DNA of 64,000 nucleotides, taken from positions 30,087-94,086 of the forward strand of contig NZ_HE978533.1 of NCBI RefSeq assembly GCF_000311745.1, read 5' to 3'. This document shows positions 16,345-25,028 of this stretch, piece by piece. Both the position numbers and the translations under genes were made by a program. This stretch comes from Anaerococcus obesiensis ph10 (lineage in GTDB: Bacteria > Bacillota > Clostridia > Tissierellales > Peptoniphilaceae). Positions within the stretch are counted from its first letter, which is position 1; each line of letters starts with the position of its first letter. The notes under the pieces were generated by a model. It was not told where the DNA came from. It saw nothing but the letters and a program-made list of their open reading frames with translations, and ran no database searches.

Positions 16345-16371
16345 AGGGAGTGCAAAACTCACTCCCTCCCA
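16345..16371. terminator. Hairpin in the gltX / AAA gene intergenic region
   Basis: GGGAGTG and CACTCCC pair around a 7-base loop within a 304-base non-coding stretch (16240-16543). The flanks lack a strong T-run, so its role as a terminator is uncertain. The rest of the gap is AT-rich and holds the two divergent promoters. Confidence 0.4.
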
Positions 16372-16543
16372 AATACTTCTTATATATTAGCATAAAAAAT
16401 AATTTTTTTCAAGATTTATTATCAATTATAAGGATCTACTTTTAAATGAAAATAAATTATTTTTCAAAGAATAACTTCCTATTACTAATTGATATTTTTA
16501 TATTTTAAATATGATATAATTAAATAAAATTAAGGAGGAACAA

Positions 16544-19351
16544 ATGGCAAGATATTTAATAGGCAATTCTAACGATACTTGGAATTTTTATCAAGCTTAT
16601 TATGCTTGTAGTCCTGGCGATATTTTAGAATTAAAAGAAAATTTTCATCTAATTTTAGAAGATGGATTTTTTGAAATAGATAAAGATTTGACCTTAGAAG
16701 GTCACGTTAATTTTGAAGATAATACAAATTATTATACAAATAAAATTGTTGGAAGACTTAACATAAAAAATAAAGCAAATGTAAATATAAATAGTTTGTG
16801 GTTAGAATCAAATAATAAATTTGATAATATTTTAAATATTAAAGATTCTTCCACTGTTTTTTTAAATAAAGTAATAATAGATAGGACTGATCTTATAAAA
16901 TTAGATTCTAGTCAAGAAAAATATCCAGAAGTTTATGTTTCTGAAAATTCAAGCTTAAATTTTGAAAATGTTAGTACATTTGATAAGGGAGATTTTTATT
17001 CTAAATTATATGCAAAAAATTCTAATATAGAAATCAACAATTCAGACTTATGTCTTTCTTTATCATTTGATTATTCTAATGTAAGTATTAACAAGTCCTG
17101 TATAAAAAAATATTACACAAATGCAATAAATGCTAAACATTCAGATTTAAAAATTAATAACTCCACTGTCAACGGAGGAGATACCCAAAAAAGATATCCT
17201 TGTTTATACATATATAACACAAATATAAATTCAAATAACAATTTATTTATACAAAAAAATTACCCTAGCTGCTTGTTTTTAAATGAAAACTCATATTTGA
17301 TCTCTAATGATGACATAGTTTCATCTGTGGATATTAATTCTAGTAGAGCTTTTATTTCAAAATTAACTGTTAATGAAATATTTTGTATAAATCAAAAATC
17401 TCTTGCAATTGTAGAAGACTCCTTTAATTTAAAAGGAGAGAATAATGAAAAAATTGACTTGCTTATTCAAGATAACTCTATACTTAAAGCTTACGAAATT
17501 TCCCTTAATAGATATTTTGCCCCTAATATTAGAATTAATGGTAGCTCTACCTTATTAACTGAATTTTTATCTATTAACGGCGAATATTATTATGATGAAA
17601 ATTCTCCAATAAAAATAGAAAGGTCTGATGATTCCTATTATAAGGTCGGCTTAATTGAAAATGATAATTTGGATGAGGAATTTTTATATGACGATATAGA
17701 TGATGATGAAAATATCTCATCAAATGAAAACGAGCTTTCGCCATACGATAAGCTTAATAAATTAGTTGGATTAAATTCTGTAAAAAATGAAATAAACAAA
17801 ATGATTAGGATGGTCGAATTTAATAATAAAAGAATCCAAATGGGTTTTCTTCCTGAAGAAAATTCGCTCCATTCTGTATTTCTTGGAAATCCTGGAACTG
17901 GAAAAACAACTGTAGCAAGGCTTATCGGAGAGATTTTATTTGAATATAAGGCCTTATATAATAAGGAAGAATTTATTTTCATTGAAGCTAGTGAATCTGA
18001 TTTGATTTCATCTAATGTAGGTCAAACTGCTGAGCAAACTTATAAATTATTAGAAAAAGCAAAAGGCGGAATTTTATTTATAGATGAAGCTTACACCTTA
18101 AATAAGGGAGATTCCTCTGTAAATTTCGGTCAAGAAGCTATAAATACTATTCTTAAATATATGGAAGATCACAGAAGTGAAATTATGATAATTTTTGCTG
18201 GATACACTAAGGAAATGGAGGAATTTTTAGATACAAATCCTGGTCTAAACTCTAGAGTTGCCAACAAATTTGTTTTTGAAGATTACTCAAGTGATGAGAT
18301 TGTTCAAATCGGAGAAAGTATTTTAATTGAAAAGCAATATGTAATAGAAGATAGAAATTATTATGAAAAAAATGTGAAATTTGCTTATGAACAATCTATA
18401 GATAAATCTAACGCTAGATGGATTAGAAACTTTAACGAAAAACTACTAAAAGTATTTGCGACAAGAGTTATAGAAAGTGAATCAACAGATCTTTCGACTT
18501 TAACAAACGAGGATATTGATCAGGTATTTAATATTGGCAAATACAAAAACTATGATGGAAAAGATGAGGATGCTTATAATAAATTACAAAATCTTATAGG
18601 AATAGACCAAGTAAAAAGGCAAGTTGATGAATTTATTTCTATGGCAGAGCTAAATAAAAAAAGAAGAGATTCAGGACAAAAAATCCAAAACTTCACTTTG
18701 CATTCCTTATTTCTTGGAAATCCTGGTACAGGAAAAACCACCGTCGCTAGAATTTTAGGTAATCTTCTCTATCAAAAATCTATTATAAAAGAAAATAAAT
18801 TTATAGAAGTTTCAAGATCAGATCTTGTCGCAGGTTATATAGGTCAAACTGCAATTAAAACAAGAGCCGTTTTAAAATCAGCACTTGGTGGAATTTTATT
18901 TATAGACGAAGCCTACAGCCTATCACAAGGATCTGATAATGATTTTGGAAATGAAGCAATAGATGAAATCTTGAAATTTATGGAAGATTATAGAGAAAGC
19001 ATAGTAATAATATTTGCTGGATATAGCAAGGAAATGAAAGAATTTCTATCTTTAAATTCAGGTCTTCAGTCAAGAGTTCCAAACAAATTTTATTTTGAAG
19101 ACTACACTGTAGATGAGCTTGTAAAAATCGGCTTATCAAGCTTAGATAAATTCGCATATAAGGTTGATGAACAACTCTACTATCAAGTTGTAAAAAACAA
19201 TTATAACAAATCAAACGACCATAGTAATGGACGATGGATTAGAAATTTTAACGAAAAATTAATCAGAATAATGAGCCAAAGAATTTCAAATACAAATGAA
19301 GATGATGTAAACACAATTACAATAGAGGATTTGGAACAAATTAAGGAGTAA
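16544..19351 (+). CDS. Beta-helix protein fused to two CbbX-type AAA+ ATPase domains
   Basis: A 935-residue cytoplasmic protein. Residues about 1-370 are Asn/Ser-rich with a recurring short pattern (N-x-[IV]-x-I-x-N-S), as in right-handed parallel beta-helices. After an acidic linker (about 370-395) come two AAA+ domains. The first has Walker A GNPGTGKT at 448-455, Walker B ILFIDEA near 510, an Arg-finger region (LNSRVANKFVFEDY) and sensor 2 NARWIRNFNEKLL. The second has Walker A at 725-732, Walker B near 784 and NGRWIRNFNEKLI. These are CbbX/SpoVK-like remodelling ATPases. Both domains look catalytically complete. AAGGAGG precedes the start, and the next gene follows after 2 bases. The target is unknown. 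Confidence 0.85.
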   Translation: MARYLIGNSNDTWNFYQAYYACSPGDILELKENFHLILEDGFFEIDKDLTLEGHVNFEDNTNYYTNKIVGRLNIKNKANVNINSLWLESNNKFDNILNIKDSSTVFLNKVIIDRTDLIKLDSSQEKYPEVYVSENSSLNFENVSTFDKGDFYSKLYAKNSNIEINNSDLCLSLSFDYSNVSINKSCIKKYYTNAINAKHSDLKINNSTVNGGDTQKRYPCLYIYNTNINSNNNLFIQKNYPSCLFLNENSYLISNDDIVSSVDINSSRAFISKLTVNEIFCINQKSLAIVEDSFNLKGENNEKIDLLIQDNSILKAYEISLNRYFAPNIRINGSSTLLTEFLSINGEYYYDENSPIKIERSDDSYYKVGLIENDNLDEEFLYDDIDDDENISSNENELSPYDKLNKLVGLNSVKNEINKMIRMVEFNNKRIQMGFLPEENSLHSVFLGNPGTGKTTVARLIGEILFEYKALYNKEEFIFIEASESDLISSNVGQTAEQTYKLLEKAKGGILFIDEAYTLNKGDSSVNFGQEAINTILKYMEDHRSEIMIIFAGYTKEMEEFLDTNPGLNSRVANKFVFEDYSSDEIVQIGESILIEKQYVIEDRNYYEKNVKFAYEQSIDKSNARWIRNFNEKLLKVFATRVIESESTDLSTLTNEDIDQVFNIGKYKNYDGKDEDAYNKLQNLIGIDQVKRQVDEFISMAELNKKRRDSGQKIQNFTLHSLFLGNPGTGKTTVARILGNLLYQKSIIKENKFIEVSRSDLVAGYIGQTAIKTRAVLKSALGGILFIDEAYSLSQGSDNDFGNEAIDEILKFMEDYRESIVIIFAGYSKEMKEFLSLNSGLQSRVPNKFYFEDYTVDELVKIGLSSLDKFAYKVDEQLYYQVVKNNYNKSNDHSNGRWIRNFNEKLIRIMSQRISNTNEDDVNTITIEDLEQIKE

Positions 19352-19353
19352 AA

Positions 19354-20022
19354 ATGGCTAATCAAAATCAATATATTAAACCACCATCAAAAGATAATAA
19401 TAAAGTTATTAATAATGATGACGAATATATTACACCACCTTCCAAAAAAGAAGCAGAATATGTAAAACCTCCAACAATTGAAGAAACTACCAATCAAAAT
19501 GTTACTTATGATAATAAGTCTAAAGATGAATTTATTGACCCTTACAAAAATCCATCTTATTTTTCCACACCAAAAATGGGAATAACATTTTATATAAATT
19601 CATATATAATAATTTCTTCAATTTTTATTCTTATTAGCTTTGATTATAGCTTTCTAAAAGGAATGCTTTATTTAGCGTATTTTTTATTAACAAATTATAC
19701 TTATTCGTGGTATGCAGATTATAAAAGATATGTTGGTGGAAGATTTTCATCATTTTTCAATCCTTATGGAGCTGTAAATATGGCAAAAGCTTCAAGCAAA
19801 TTTATGAACTATCACGAATCATCCACTAGCACAAATTGGCTTGGCGAAACAAAAACAACCTATAGGAGAGATGTAAGTACATCAACATTTGTATTTTTTA
19901 TTGTCCTACTATTTACAGAGCTAATTAAATATTTTATAACCATACCTTTGGCCTTCTTAACATTATTTTTTCATAAAAGAACCATAAGAAAATATAATGA
20001 GGCTGTTGATAATAATAACTAA
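19354..20022 (+). CDS. Membrane protein with N-terminal YxxPPS repeats, partner of the AAA+ protein
   Basis: A 222-residue protein. Residues 1-70 are hydrophilic and hold three copies of a motif: YIKPPSKD, YITPPSKK and YVKPPTIE, followed by FIDPYKNPSYF. Two membrane helices lie at about 78-98 and 100-118, and one or two more at about 176-210. The linker is rich in Ser/Thr. No family is recognised. Its start is 2 bases behind the AAA+ gene with AAGGAG inside that gene's end, so the two are surely co-translated. The repeats may be docking sites for the beta-helix or AAA+ domains on the cytoplasmic side (inference). Confidence 0.65.
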   Translation: MANQNQYIKPPSKDNNKVINNDDEYITPPSKKEAEYVKPPTIEETTNQNVTYDNKSKDEFIDPYKNPSYFSTPKMGITFYINSYIIISSIFILISFDYSFLKGMLYLAYFLLTNYTYSWYADYKRYVGGRFSSFFNPYGAVNMAKASSKFMNYHESSTSTNWLGETKTTYRRDVSTSTFVFFIVLLFTELIKYFITIPLAFLTLFFHKRTIRKYNEAVDNNN

Positions 20023-20065
20023 AAAATAGGCTGTTGCAAAAAAATCTTGCAACAGCCTATTTTTT
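20021..20065. terminator. Strong bidirectional terminator
   Basis: A perfect 19-bp stem (AAAAAATAGGCTGTTGCAA with its complement) closes a 7-base loop. It overlaps the stop codons of both convergent genes. Confidence 0.92.
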
Positions 20066-20945
20066 AAATTGCCCTACCCATATTTTTGGAATCTAGGATT
20101 TTTTCGTCTAGATTTTCTAGGGCGTCTTCTAATTTTTTTATCATTTTTTCTTTATTTCTCATGTGAGATGTTACTTTTACAAGATTTACTATGTGTCCTG
20201 ATGAGTAGAGGACATTTCCCGGAACATCTAGATTTTTTAATAATTCTATTTGTTCTTCTAGGTTTTCTCTGTTACTTGTTTCTTTAAAATCTCCTTCTTC
20301 TCTCATTTTATATAATTTTGACCCTCTTTGAACGTCTGTACTCATTATAAAAATTCCTATTGGTGGATAGAGGTTTAAAAATTTTGCTGTTTCTCTTGCA
20401 TTTTCTTTTGAATTTCCATTTCCTGCAACTCCTTGCATTACTATGGCGTTGTAGGTCATGTTTGCATATTTCATTTTCTCTATACCTTTTTTATAATCTT
20501 TTAGATCTGCTCCCTTATCAAGCCAGTCTAGGACTTTTTGATTTCCTGTTTCTACTCCAAACCAAAGTTCATTGTAGCCTTTTTCTCTTAAGAGTTTCAA
20601 ATCTTCTTTGGTTTTATTTTTTAAATTATAAAAACTTGCGTAGGAAGTTATTGTTTTTACTTCTGGGATATATTTGTGGATTAAATCGGCAATTTCTACT
20701 AATTTTACTGTTGAAAGGACAAAGGGATCTCCGTTTAATAAATAAATTCTTTCTATTGGTCTTGGATAGGTCATGGAAATTTCTAAAATATCACTTTCTA
20801 CATCTTTTAAAGGAGAAATTCCAAAATTTGTCATACCATACATGGTACAAAAGGCACACTTATTGTGGGAACAGCCGTAAGTAACTTCCAAAAGTGGAGT
20901 GTAGGCTTCAAGTGGTGGTCTATAAACTTGTCCTGTGTAATGCAT
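20064..20945 (-). CDS. Radical SAM protein of unassigned reaction
   Basis: A 293-residue radical SAM enzyme with the cluster motif CSHNKCAFCTMY (Cys-x4-Cys-x2-Cys) near residue 25, followed by the SAM-binding stretches IYLLNGDPFVL (GGE-like position) and ELWFGVETGNQKVLDWLDKG. This CX4CX2C spacing is one residue longer than the canonical CX3CX2C and is typical of a subgroup often annotated as B12-binding-domain-lacking or Elp3/MiaB-like. The C-terminal part is charged and helical. It is probably co-transcribed with the threonine aldolase gene 4 bases upstream. The substrate is unknown. Confidence 0.75.
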   Translation of the reverse strand: MHYTGQVYRPPLEAYTPLLEVTYGCSHNKCAFCTMYGMTNFGISPLKDVESDILEISMTYPRPIERIYLLNGDPFVLSTVKLVEIADLIHKYIPEVKTITSYASFYNLKNKTKEDLKLLREKGYNELWFGVETGNQKVLDWLDKGADLKDYKKGIEKMKYANMTYNAIVMQGVAGNGNSKENARETAKFLNLYPPIGIFIMSTDVQRGSKLYKMREEGDFKETSNRENLEEQIELLKNLDVPGNVLYSSGHIVNLVKVTSHMRNKEKMIKKLEDALENLDEKILDSKNMGRAI

Positions 20946-20949
20946 AATA

Positions 20950-21960
20950 CTAAATCCTTTCTAAAAATTCTTCGATTTCTTCTTCTTTGCTCTTGTAGGT
21001 TGTTACAAATCTTGCTACGAATTTATCTTCTCTTTTTTCTCCCACTTCAAAATAAGCAAATTCTTCCCATTTTTTTATATCTTTATCTGAAATTTCTACA
21101 AAAACTTGGTTTGATTCAAATTCATAGGCAAGCTTGTAGCCTTTTTCTTCAAAGCCTTTTGCCAATTTTTCTGCCATTTTGTAGGCTTTTTTTGCTCCTT
21201 TGATATACAAATCATCTTGGAAGAGTCTTTCAAACATAATTCCTGTAACAAAACCTTTGGCAAGCATAGCTCCTTTTTGTTTTTGCAAATTTCTGAAATT
21301 TTTCTTCAAATTATCATTTACAATTACAAGGGCTTCCCCGAACATAAGTCCGTTTTTTGTTCCTCCAAAATAAAAAATATCGCAAAGTTTGGTCAAATCT
21401 TTAAATTTTAGATCAGATTTTTCATTTGCCATGGCGTGTGCTAGTCTTGCCCCGTCCATAAATAAATATAAGTCGTGTTTTTTACAAAAATCGTAAAGCT
21501 CTTCCAAATCTTTTTTACTATAAAGTGTTCCAACTTCTGTTGTGTTTGATATATAAACTTTTCTTGGAACTGTGTGGTGTTCGTTGGTAAAAGATTTATA
21601 TTTTTCTTCCAATAATTTTTTTGTGATCTTTCCGTCATTTGTTGGAATTGTTTCGATTTTTATTCCACAAGCCTCGATTGCTCCTGCTTCTTGATCTTCA
21701 ATGTGGCCTGTTGTTGCAGAAATTATTGATTCTTGTGCCACCATTCCTACACTTGCCCCAAGAATATTTGCTCCTGTTCCCCCGTGGATAAAATAAATAT
21801 CAACATTTTCATCTTCTAATTTTTCTTTAATCAATTTTTCAGCATTTTTGCTGTGATCATCAACCCCATATCCTGGATTTATTTGGTCAAGATTTTCTTT
21901 TATAGCATCTAAAATTTCTGGATAACAAATATCTGAATAGTCATTTCTAAAATTAATCAT
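20950..21960 (-). CDS. ltaE: Low-specificity L-threonine aldolase family (PLP enzyme)
   Basis: A 336-residue fold-type I PLP enzyme of the beta-eliminating lyase/threonine aldolase family. FRNDYSDICYPEI opens the protein as in LtaE. HIEDQEAGAIE includes the ring-stacking His region, FMDGARLAHAMA has the cofactor Asp and Arg, and FYFGGTKNG carries the PLP-binding Lys. The reaction is threonine (or allo-threonine) to glycine and acetaldehyde, and some members also cleave phenylserine. It starts an operon with the radical SAM gene; AAGGAG precedes the start. Chemical specificity cannot be told from sequence. Confidence 0.85.
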   Translation of the reverse strand: MINFRNDYSDICYPEILDAIKENLDQINPGYGVDDHSKNAEKLIKEKLEDENVDIYFIHGGTGANILGASVGMVAQESIISATTGHIEDQEAGAIEACGIKIETIPTNDGKITKKLLEEKYKSFTNEHHTVPRKVYISNTTEVGTLYSKKDLEELYDFCKKHDLYLFMDGARLAHAMANEKSDLKFKDLTKLCDIFYFGGTKNGLMFGEALVIVNDNLKKNFRNLQKQKGAMLAKGFVTGIMFERLFQDDLYIKGAKKAYKMAEKLAKGFEEKGYKLAYEFESNQVFVEISDKDIKKWEEFAYFEVGEKREDKFVARFVTTYKSKEEEIEEFLERI

Positions 21961-22131
21961 AAATTCTCCTTATAAAAAACGATTTTCTTATTCCTATCAT
22001 ACATTTTTCATAAGTTTTTTCCATTTTAAAATTTACAACCATCACTTTGTTAGTCGAATTTAATTCCTAGGATTTCTTTACTTTTAATATTTTTAAAATT
22101 TTATTTACTAATTAATTAAATTTTCCCAAAG

Positions 22132-22161
22132 AAAAAACCAAAGCTTTAAACTTTGGTTTTT
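22132..22161 (-). terminator. Terminator of the P-type ATPase operon
   Basis: AAAACCAAAG and CTTTGGTTTT pair around a 7-base loop, just behind and partly within the end of the ATPase gene. Confidence 0.8.
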
Positions 22162-24232
22162 AAAATTTATATTTTTTCATATTTTCACTTGCTATAGCTA
22201 CAGTGGAAATATTGTGTAAAAGTGCTGATTGAGTATTTGTTATAAACGATGTTAAACCTAACGCTATCAATAAACTATTAAAGGCAATTATTTTTTCATA
22301 ATCATTTTTTACCCTCTTATCTACACTTCTTGAAAGTTTTACAAGATCAACTAATTCTTTGAGCGAATCTGTTTTTATTGAAACGTCAGAGATTTCTTTG
22401 GCAAGATCTGCACCTTTTGACATAGAAATTCCCACGTCTGCCCTTGATAGAGCAATTGAATCGTTTACTCCATCTCCTATCATTATAATTTTTCTTCCCA
22501 TTTGTTTCATTTTTCTTACATAATTTTCTTTGTCCTCTGGAAGAACTTGGGATTTATAAAAATCTAAATCAAGTTTTTTGCTTACAGCTCTAGCAGAATT
22601 TTCATTATCTCCTGTAAGCATAGCAATATGAGTAAAACCTAAATCTCTCAAAGCCATTACTGTCTTTTTTGCATCTTCTCTAATTGGATCATCAATGCAT
22701 AAAACCGCCATCAATTTATTGTCATAAGCCATAAACAAAAGAGAATATTCTTCTTTTAATGAATTTATCAAATCTCCTTGTTGGGAATTAATTTTTATTC
22801 CTTCGTCTTCAAGAATAAAATGTTCGCTTCCTATGAGAGCTGTTTTTCCATTTATTTTTGATTTTATACCATGAGCCATTATATATTCTGGCTTTGAATG
22901 CATTTCTTCGTGGCAAAGATTTTTTTCCACAGCTTTTTTCACAACAGCTCTTGCTATTGAATGAGGAAAATGTTCCTCAAGGCAAGCAGCTATTCTTAAA
23001 GCCTCATCCTCATCAATATCAAAGGAAATTACTTTTTTGACTTCTGGCTGGGACTTGGTTAATGTTCCAGTTTTATCAAAAATAATTGTGTCAGCTTTAG
23101 CTATGCTCTCAAAATATTTTCCACCTTTTACCAAAATATTTTCTTCTCCAGCCTGACTTATAGCCTTCATATATGCAATTGGAATTGTAAGTTTTAAGGC
23201 ACAAGAATAATCTACCATCAAAAATGATTTTGCTTTTATGAAATTTCTTGTAAATAAATATGTTAATCCTGCCCCAATAAAAGAATATTTTACCAAAGAA
23301 TCAGCCATAGATTCTGCTTTTAATTGAGCAAGAGATTTATTTTTTTCACTATCTTCAATAAGTTTTATTATGTGATTTAATCTAGAATCTCCATATTTTT
23401 TATTAGTTTTTACTAAAAGCTCTCCTTCTTCAAGAACAGTCCCTGCAAAAACAGTAGAATTTTCATTTTTTTCAACAGCTTTTGCCTCTCCAGTAAATGA
23501 AGCCTCATTTACCATGGCAAATCCCTCAACAACTTCTCCATCCACAGGAATTTTACTTCCCATAGAAATATAAATTAAATCTCCGATTTCTACATCTTTT
23601 AAATTTTTGATTATTTTTTGATTTCCATCTTTTACAAAAACTTTATCAACATTTAAAGCAAGCGAAGATTTTAAATTAAGTCTTGATTTTTTTAAGGTAT
23701 AATCCTCAAGCTCTTCTCCCAATGATAAGAGGGCCATTATGCTAGCCGCATCCCCAAATTTTCCTGTAATTATAGAAATTGTAATTGCACTTGCATCCAA
23801 AACTGCCACATCTATCTTTCTATTTTTTATGGATTTTAAGCCTTCCTTTATAAAAGGATAAGCTCTCAAAAGTGTAAAAAATGGCCTAATACTGATAGGC
23901 ATAAGATAACCAAACACAATTCTCTTGTATGCTGAATTTCTTAATATATGAAAAATTGATTTATCAACCTGAGGAATAAAATCCGCATCTTCAATATCAA
24001 AATTATCCAAAGATTTCAAATCAAAATCTAGGATAAATCTTGCAATATTTCCTATCAAATCTTCATCATAATTTACAATAATAGATTTTGATATATAAGA
24101 AATTTCACAAGATTTCACGCCCTTTACTTGTTCAATTTTGTACTTTAATTTATTGATGTTAGATTTTTTTAGATAATCCTCGTAAATAAACCTACTTCTT
24201 CCAATAGTTCTCGCCTTTATGGCCGCTCTCAT
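22160..24232 (-). CDS. Heavy-metal-type P1B ATPase with an SCA membrane motif
   Basis: A 690-residue P-type ATPase. The N-terminus holds a degenerate HMA-like fold (about 25-75) without the CxxC pair. The actuator TGE lies in NEASFTGEAK, the phosphorylation site is FDKTGTLTKS, the nucleotide site is the HP pair in EEHFPHSIARAV, and the hinge is MIGDGVNDSIALSRADVGI. The membrane motif that usually reads CPC, SPC or CPH is here VDYSCALKLTIP, with a single Cys. It is likely a transition-metal transporter (Fe, Mn or Zn). It lies directly after a DUF6110-like gene and next to the feo operon on the same strand, which favours iron or manganese. Confidence 0.85.
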   Translation of the reverse strand: MRAAIKARTIGRSRFIYEDYLKKSNINKLKYKIEQVKGVKSCEISYISKSIIVNYDEDLIGNIARFILDFDLKSLDNFDIEDADFIPQVDKSIFHILRNSAYKRIVFGYLMPISIRPFFTLLRAYPFIKEGLKSIKNRKIDVAVLDASAITISIITGKFGDAASIMALLSLGEELEDYTLKKSRLNLKSSLALNVDKVFVKDGNQKIIKNLKDVEIGDLIYISMGSKIPVDGEVVEGFAMVNEASFTGEAKAVEKNENSTVFAGTVLEEGELLVKTNKKYGDSRLNHIIKLIEDSEKNKSLAQLKAESMADSLVKYSFIGAGLTYLFTRNFIKAKSFLMVDYSCALKLTIPIAYMKAISQAGEENILVKGGKYFESIAKADTIIFDKTGTLTKSQPEVKKVISFDIDEDEALRIAACLEEHFPHSIARAVVKKAVEKNLCHEEMHSKPEYIMAHGIKSKINGKTALIGSEHFILEDEGIKINSQQGDLINSLKEEYSLLFMAYDNKLMAVLCIDDPIREDAKKTVMALRDLGFTHIAMLTGDNENSARAVSKKLDLDFYKSQVLPEDKENYVRKMKQMGRKIIMIGDGVNDSIALSRADVGISMSKGADLAKEISDVSIKTDSLKELVDLVKLSRSVDKRVKNDYEKIIAFNSLLIALGLTSFITNTQSALLHNISTVAIASENMKKYKF

Positions 24233-24233
24233 C

Positions 24234-24560
24234 CTAGTCCTCTTTAATTTCTTTTATTATTTCTTCCTTAACTTCTTCTTTAGCTTCTGAAGCAACATTT
24301 TCTATATCAAGCTTATCTTTTGCTTCAGCTTCAAGTCTTTCTTCTATTTCATTTTTAATTTTTGCTTCAGCCACTATATCATCAGTTGTAACTTTTATAT
24401 TTTCTACAGTCTTATCAACAGCACTTTTTGCTTTCAATCCTTGTTGGACTGTAGCTACAGCAGCCTTTTTTGCTAATTTTGATGTAAGAACCTTTCCCCC
24501 AATAGCTCCCGCTATTACTCCAATACCTGTACTTATAATTTTTTTGTTTACTTTAATCAT
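24234..24560 (-). CDS. DUF6110-like small protein linked to the P-type ATPase
   Basis: A 108-residue protein with a Gly-rich hydrophobic N-terminus (IISTGIGVIAGAIGGKVL, about residues 8-25) and a long charged helical tail including VDKTVENIKVTTDDIVAEAKIKNEIEE, then repeated Glu/Lys. The overall form resembles YtxH-like membrane-tethered proteins, and from memory DUF6110 sits next to this class of P-type ATPase in Bacillota. It starts behind TAGGAGG and ends one base before the ATPase start. It may be an accessory subunit or metal chaperone (inference). Confidence 0.65.
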   Translation of the reverse strand: MIKVNKKIISTGIGVIAGAIGGKVLTSKLAKKAAVATVQQGLKAKSAVDKTVENIKVTTDDIVAEAKIKNEIEERLEAEAKDKLDIENVASEAKEEVKEEIIKEIKED

Positions 24561-24589
24561 CTTTTCCTCCTATTTTTTTTATTGAAATA

Positions 24590-24618
24590 ATTATAACCGC
24601 TTTAATTATTTTTTGCAA
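24590..24618 (-). promoter_or_regulatory. Promoter of the DUF6110 / P-type ATPase operon
   Basis: On the minus strand TTGCAA and TATAAT are separated by exactly 17 bases, about 30 bases before the start codon. Confidence 0.6.
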
Positions 24619-24715
24619 ATTTTTTTAGCTTTATTTTAAATTTTGCTAATAAAAATCTTTATCATTTGTAATGATTTCTAATATCGGCAAAATTTATTGT
24701 GAATTATTTTATATT

Positions 24716-24772
24716 TTTAAAAAAGAGCTTTTGCAAATACATCCTTCATGGAAATAATCAATTTACAAAAGC
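24716..24772 (-). terminator. Terminator of the feo operon
   Basis: On the minus strand GCTTTTGTAAA pairs with TTTGCAAAAGC (one G-T pair) around a 24-base loop and is followed by a T-run. The stem belongs to the GCTTTTGCAAA-type terminators seen elsewhere in the window. Confidence 0.65.
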
Positions 24773-24788
24773 CTTTCTTAATTAAGAA

Positions 24789-25001
24789 TTATTTTAAAAT
24801 TAAATCAGTCACAATATGGACATGATTTAGATTTTTCTTTATTTTTTTCTTTTTACTTTGACACTTTCCACTATTGCAAGAAGTTTTTTGAGCACAGTCT
24901 TTGCAACCAAAATTTGAGCCTTCTTTTATAAATCTAGTATAGATAATATAAGAGCAAGTTCCCAAAATTATTATCAAAAGTATCCAAGATTGTATATTCA
25001 T
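24789..25001 (-). CDS. FeoB-associated Cys-rich membrane protein
   Basis: A 70-residue protein with one N-terminal membrane helix (about 5-24) and a Cys-rich segment, GCKDCAQKTSCNSGKC, followed by a Lys-rich tail. This is the layout of the small FeoB-associated proteins encoded behind feoB in many anaerobes. They are thought to help ferrous iron uptake, perhaps by holding metal at the cytoplasmic mouth of FeoB. It follows feoB after 27 bases on the same strand. Confidence 0.8.
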   Translation of the reverse strand: MNIQSWILLIIILGTCSYIIYTRFIKEGSNFGCKDCAQKTSCNSGKCQSKKKKIKKNLNHVHIVTDLILK

Positions 25002-25028
25002 AAAACCATCCCTTCATAATGATTTTTT

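Noticed and set aside
16240-16543. T-box leader for gltX/cysS
   Set aside because: No T-box core sequence, specifier loop or antiterminator was found; only a hairpin with weak flanks is present.
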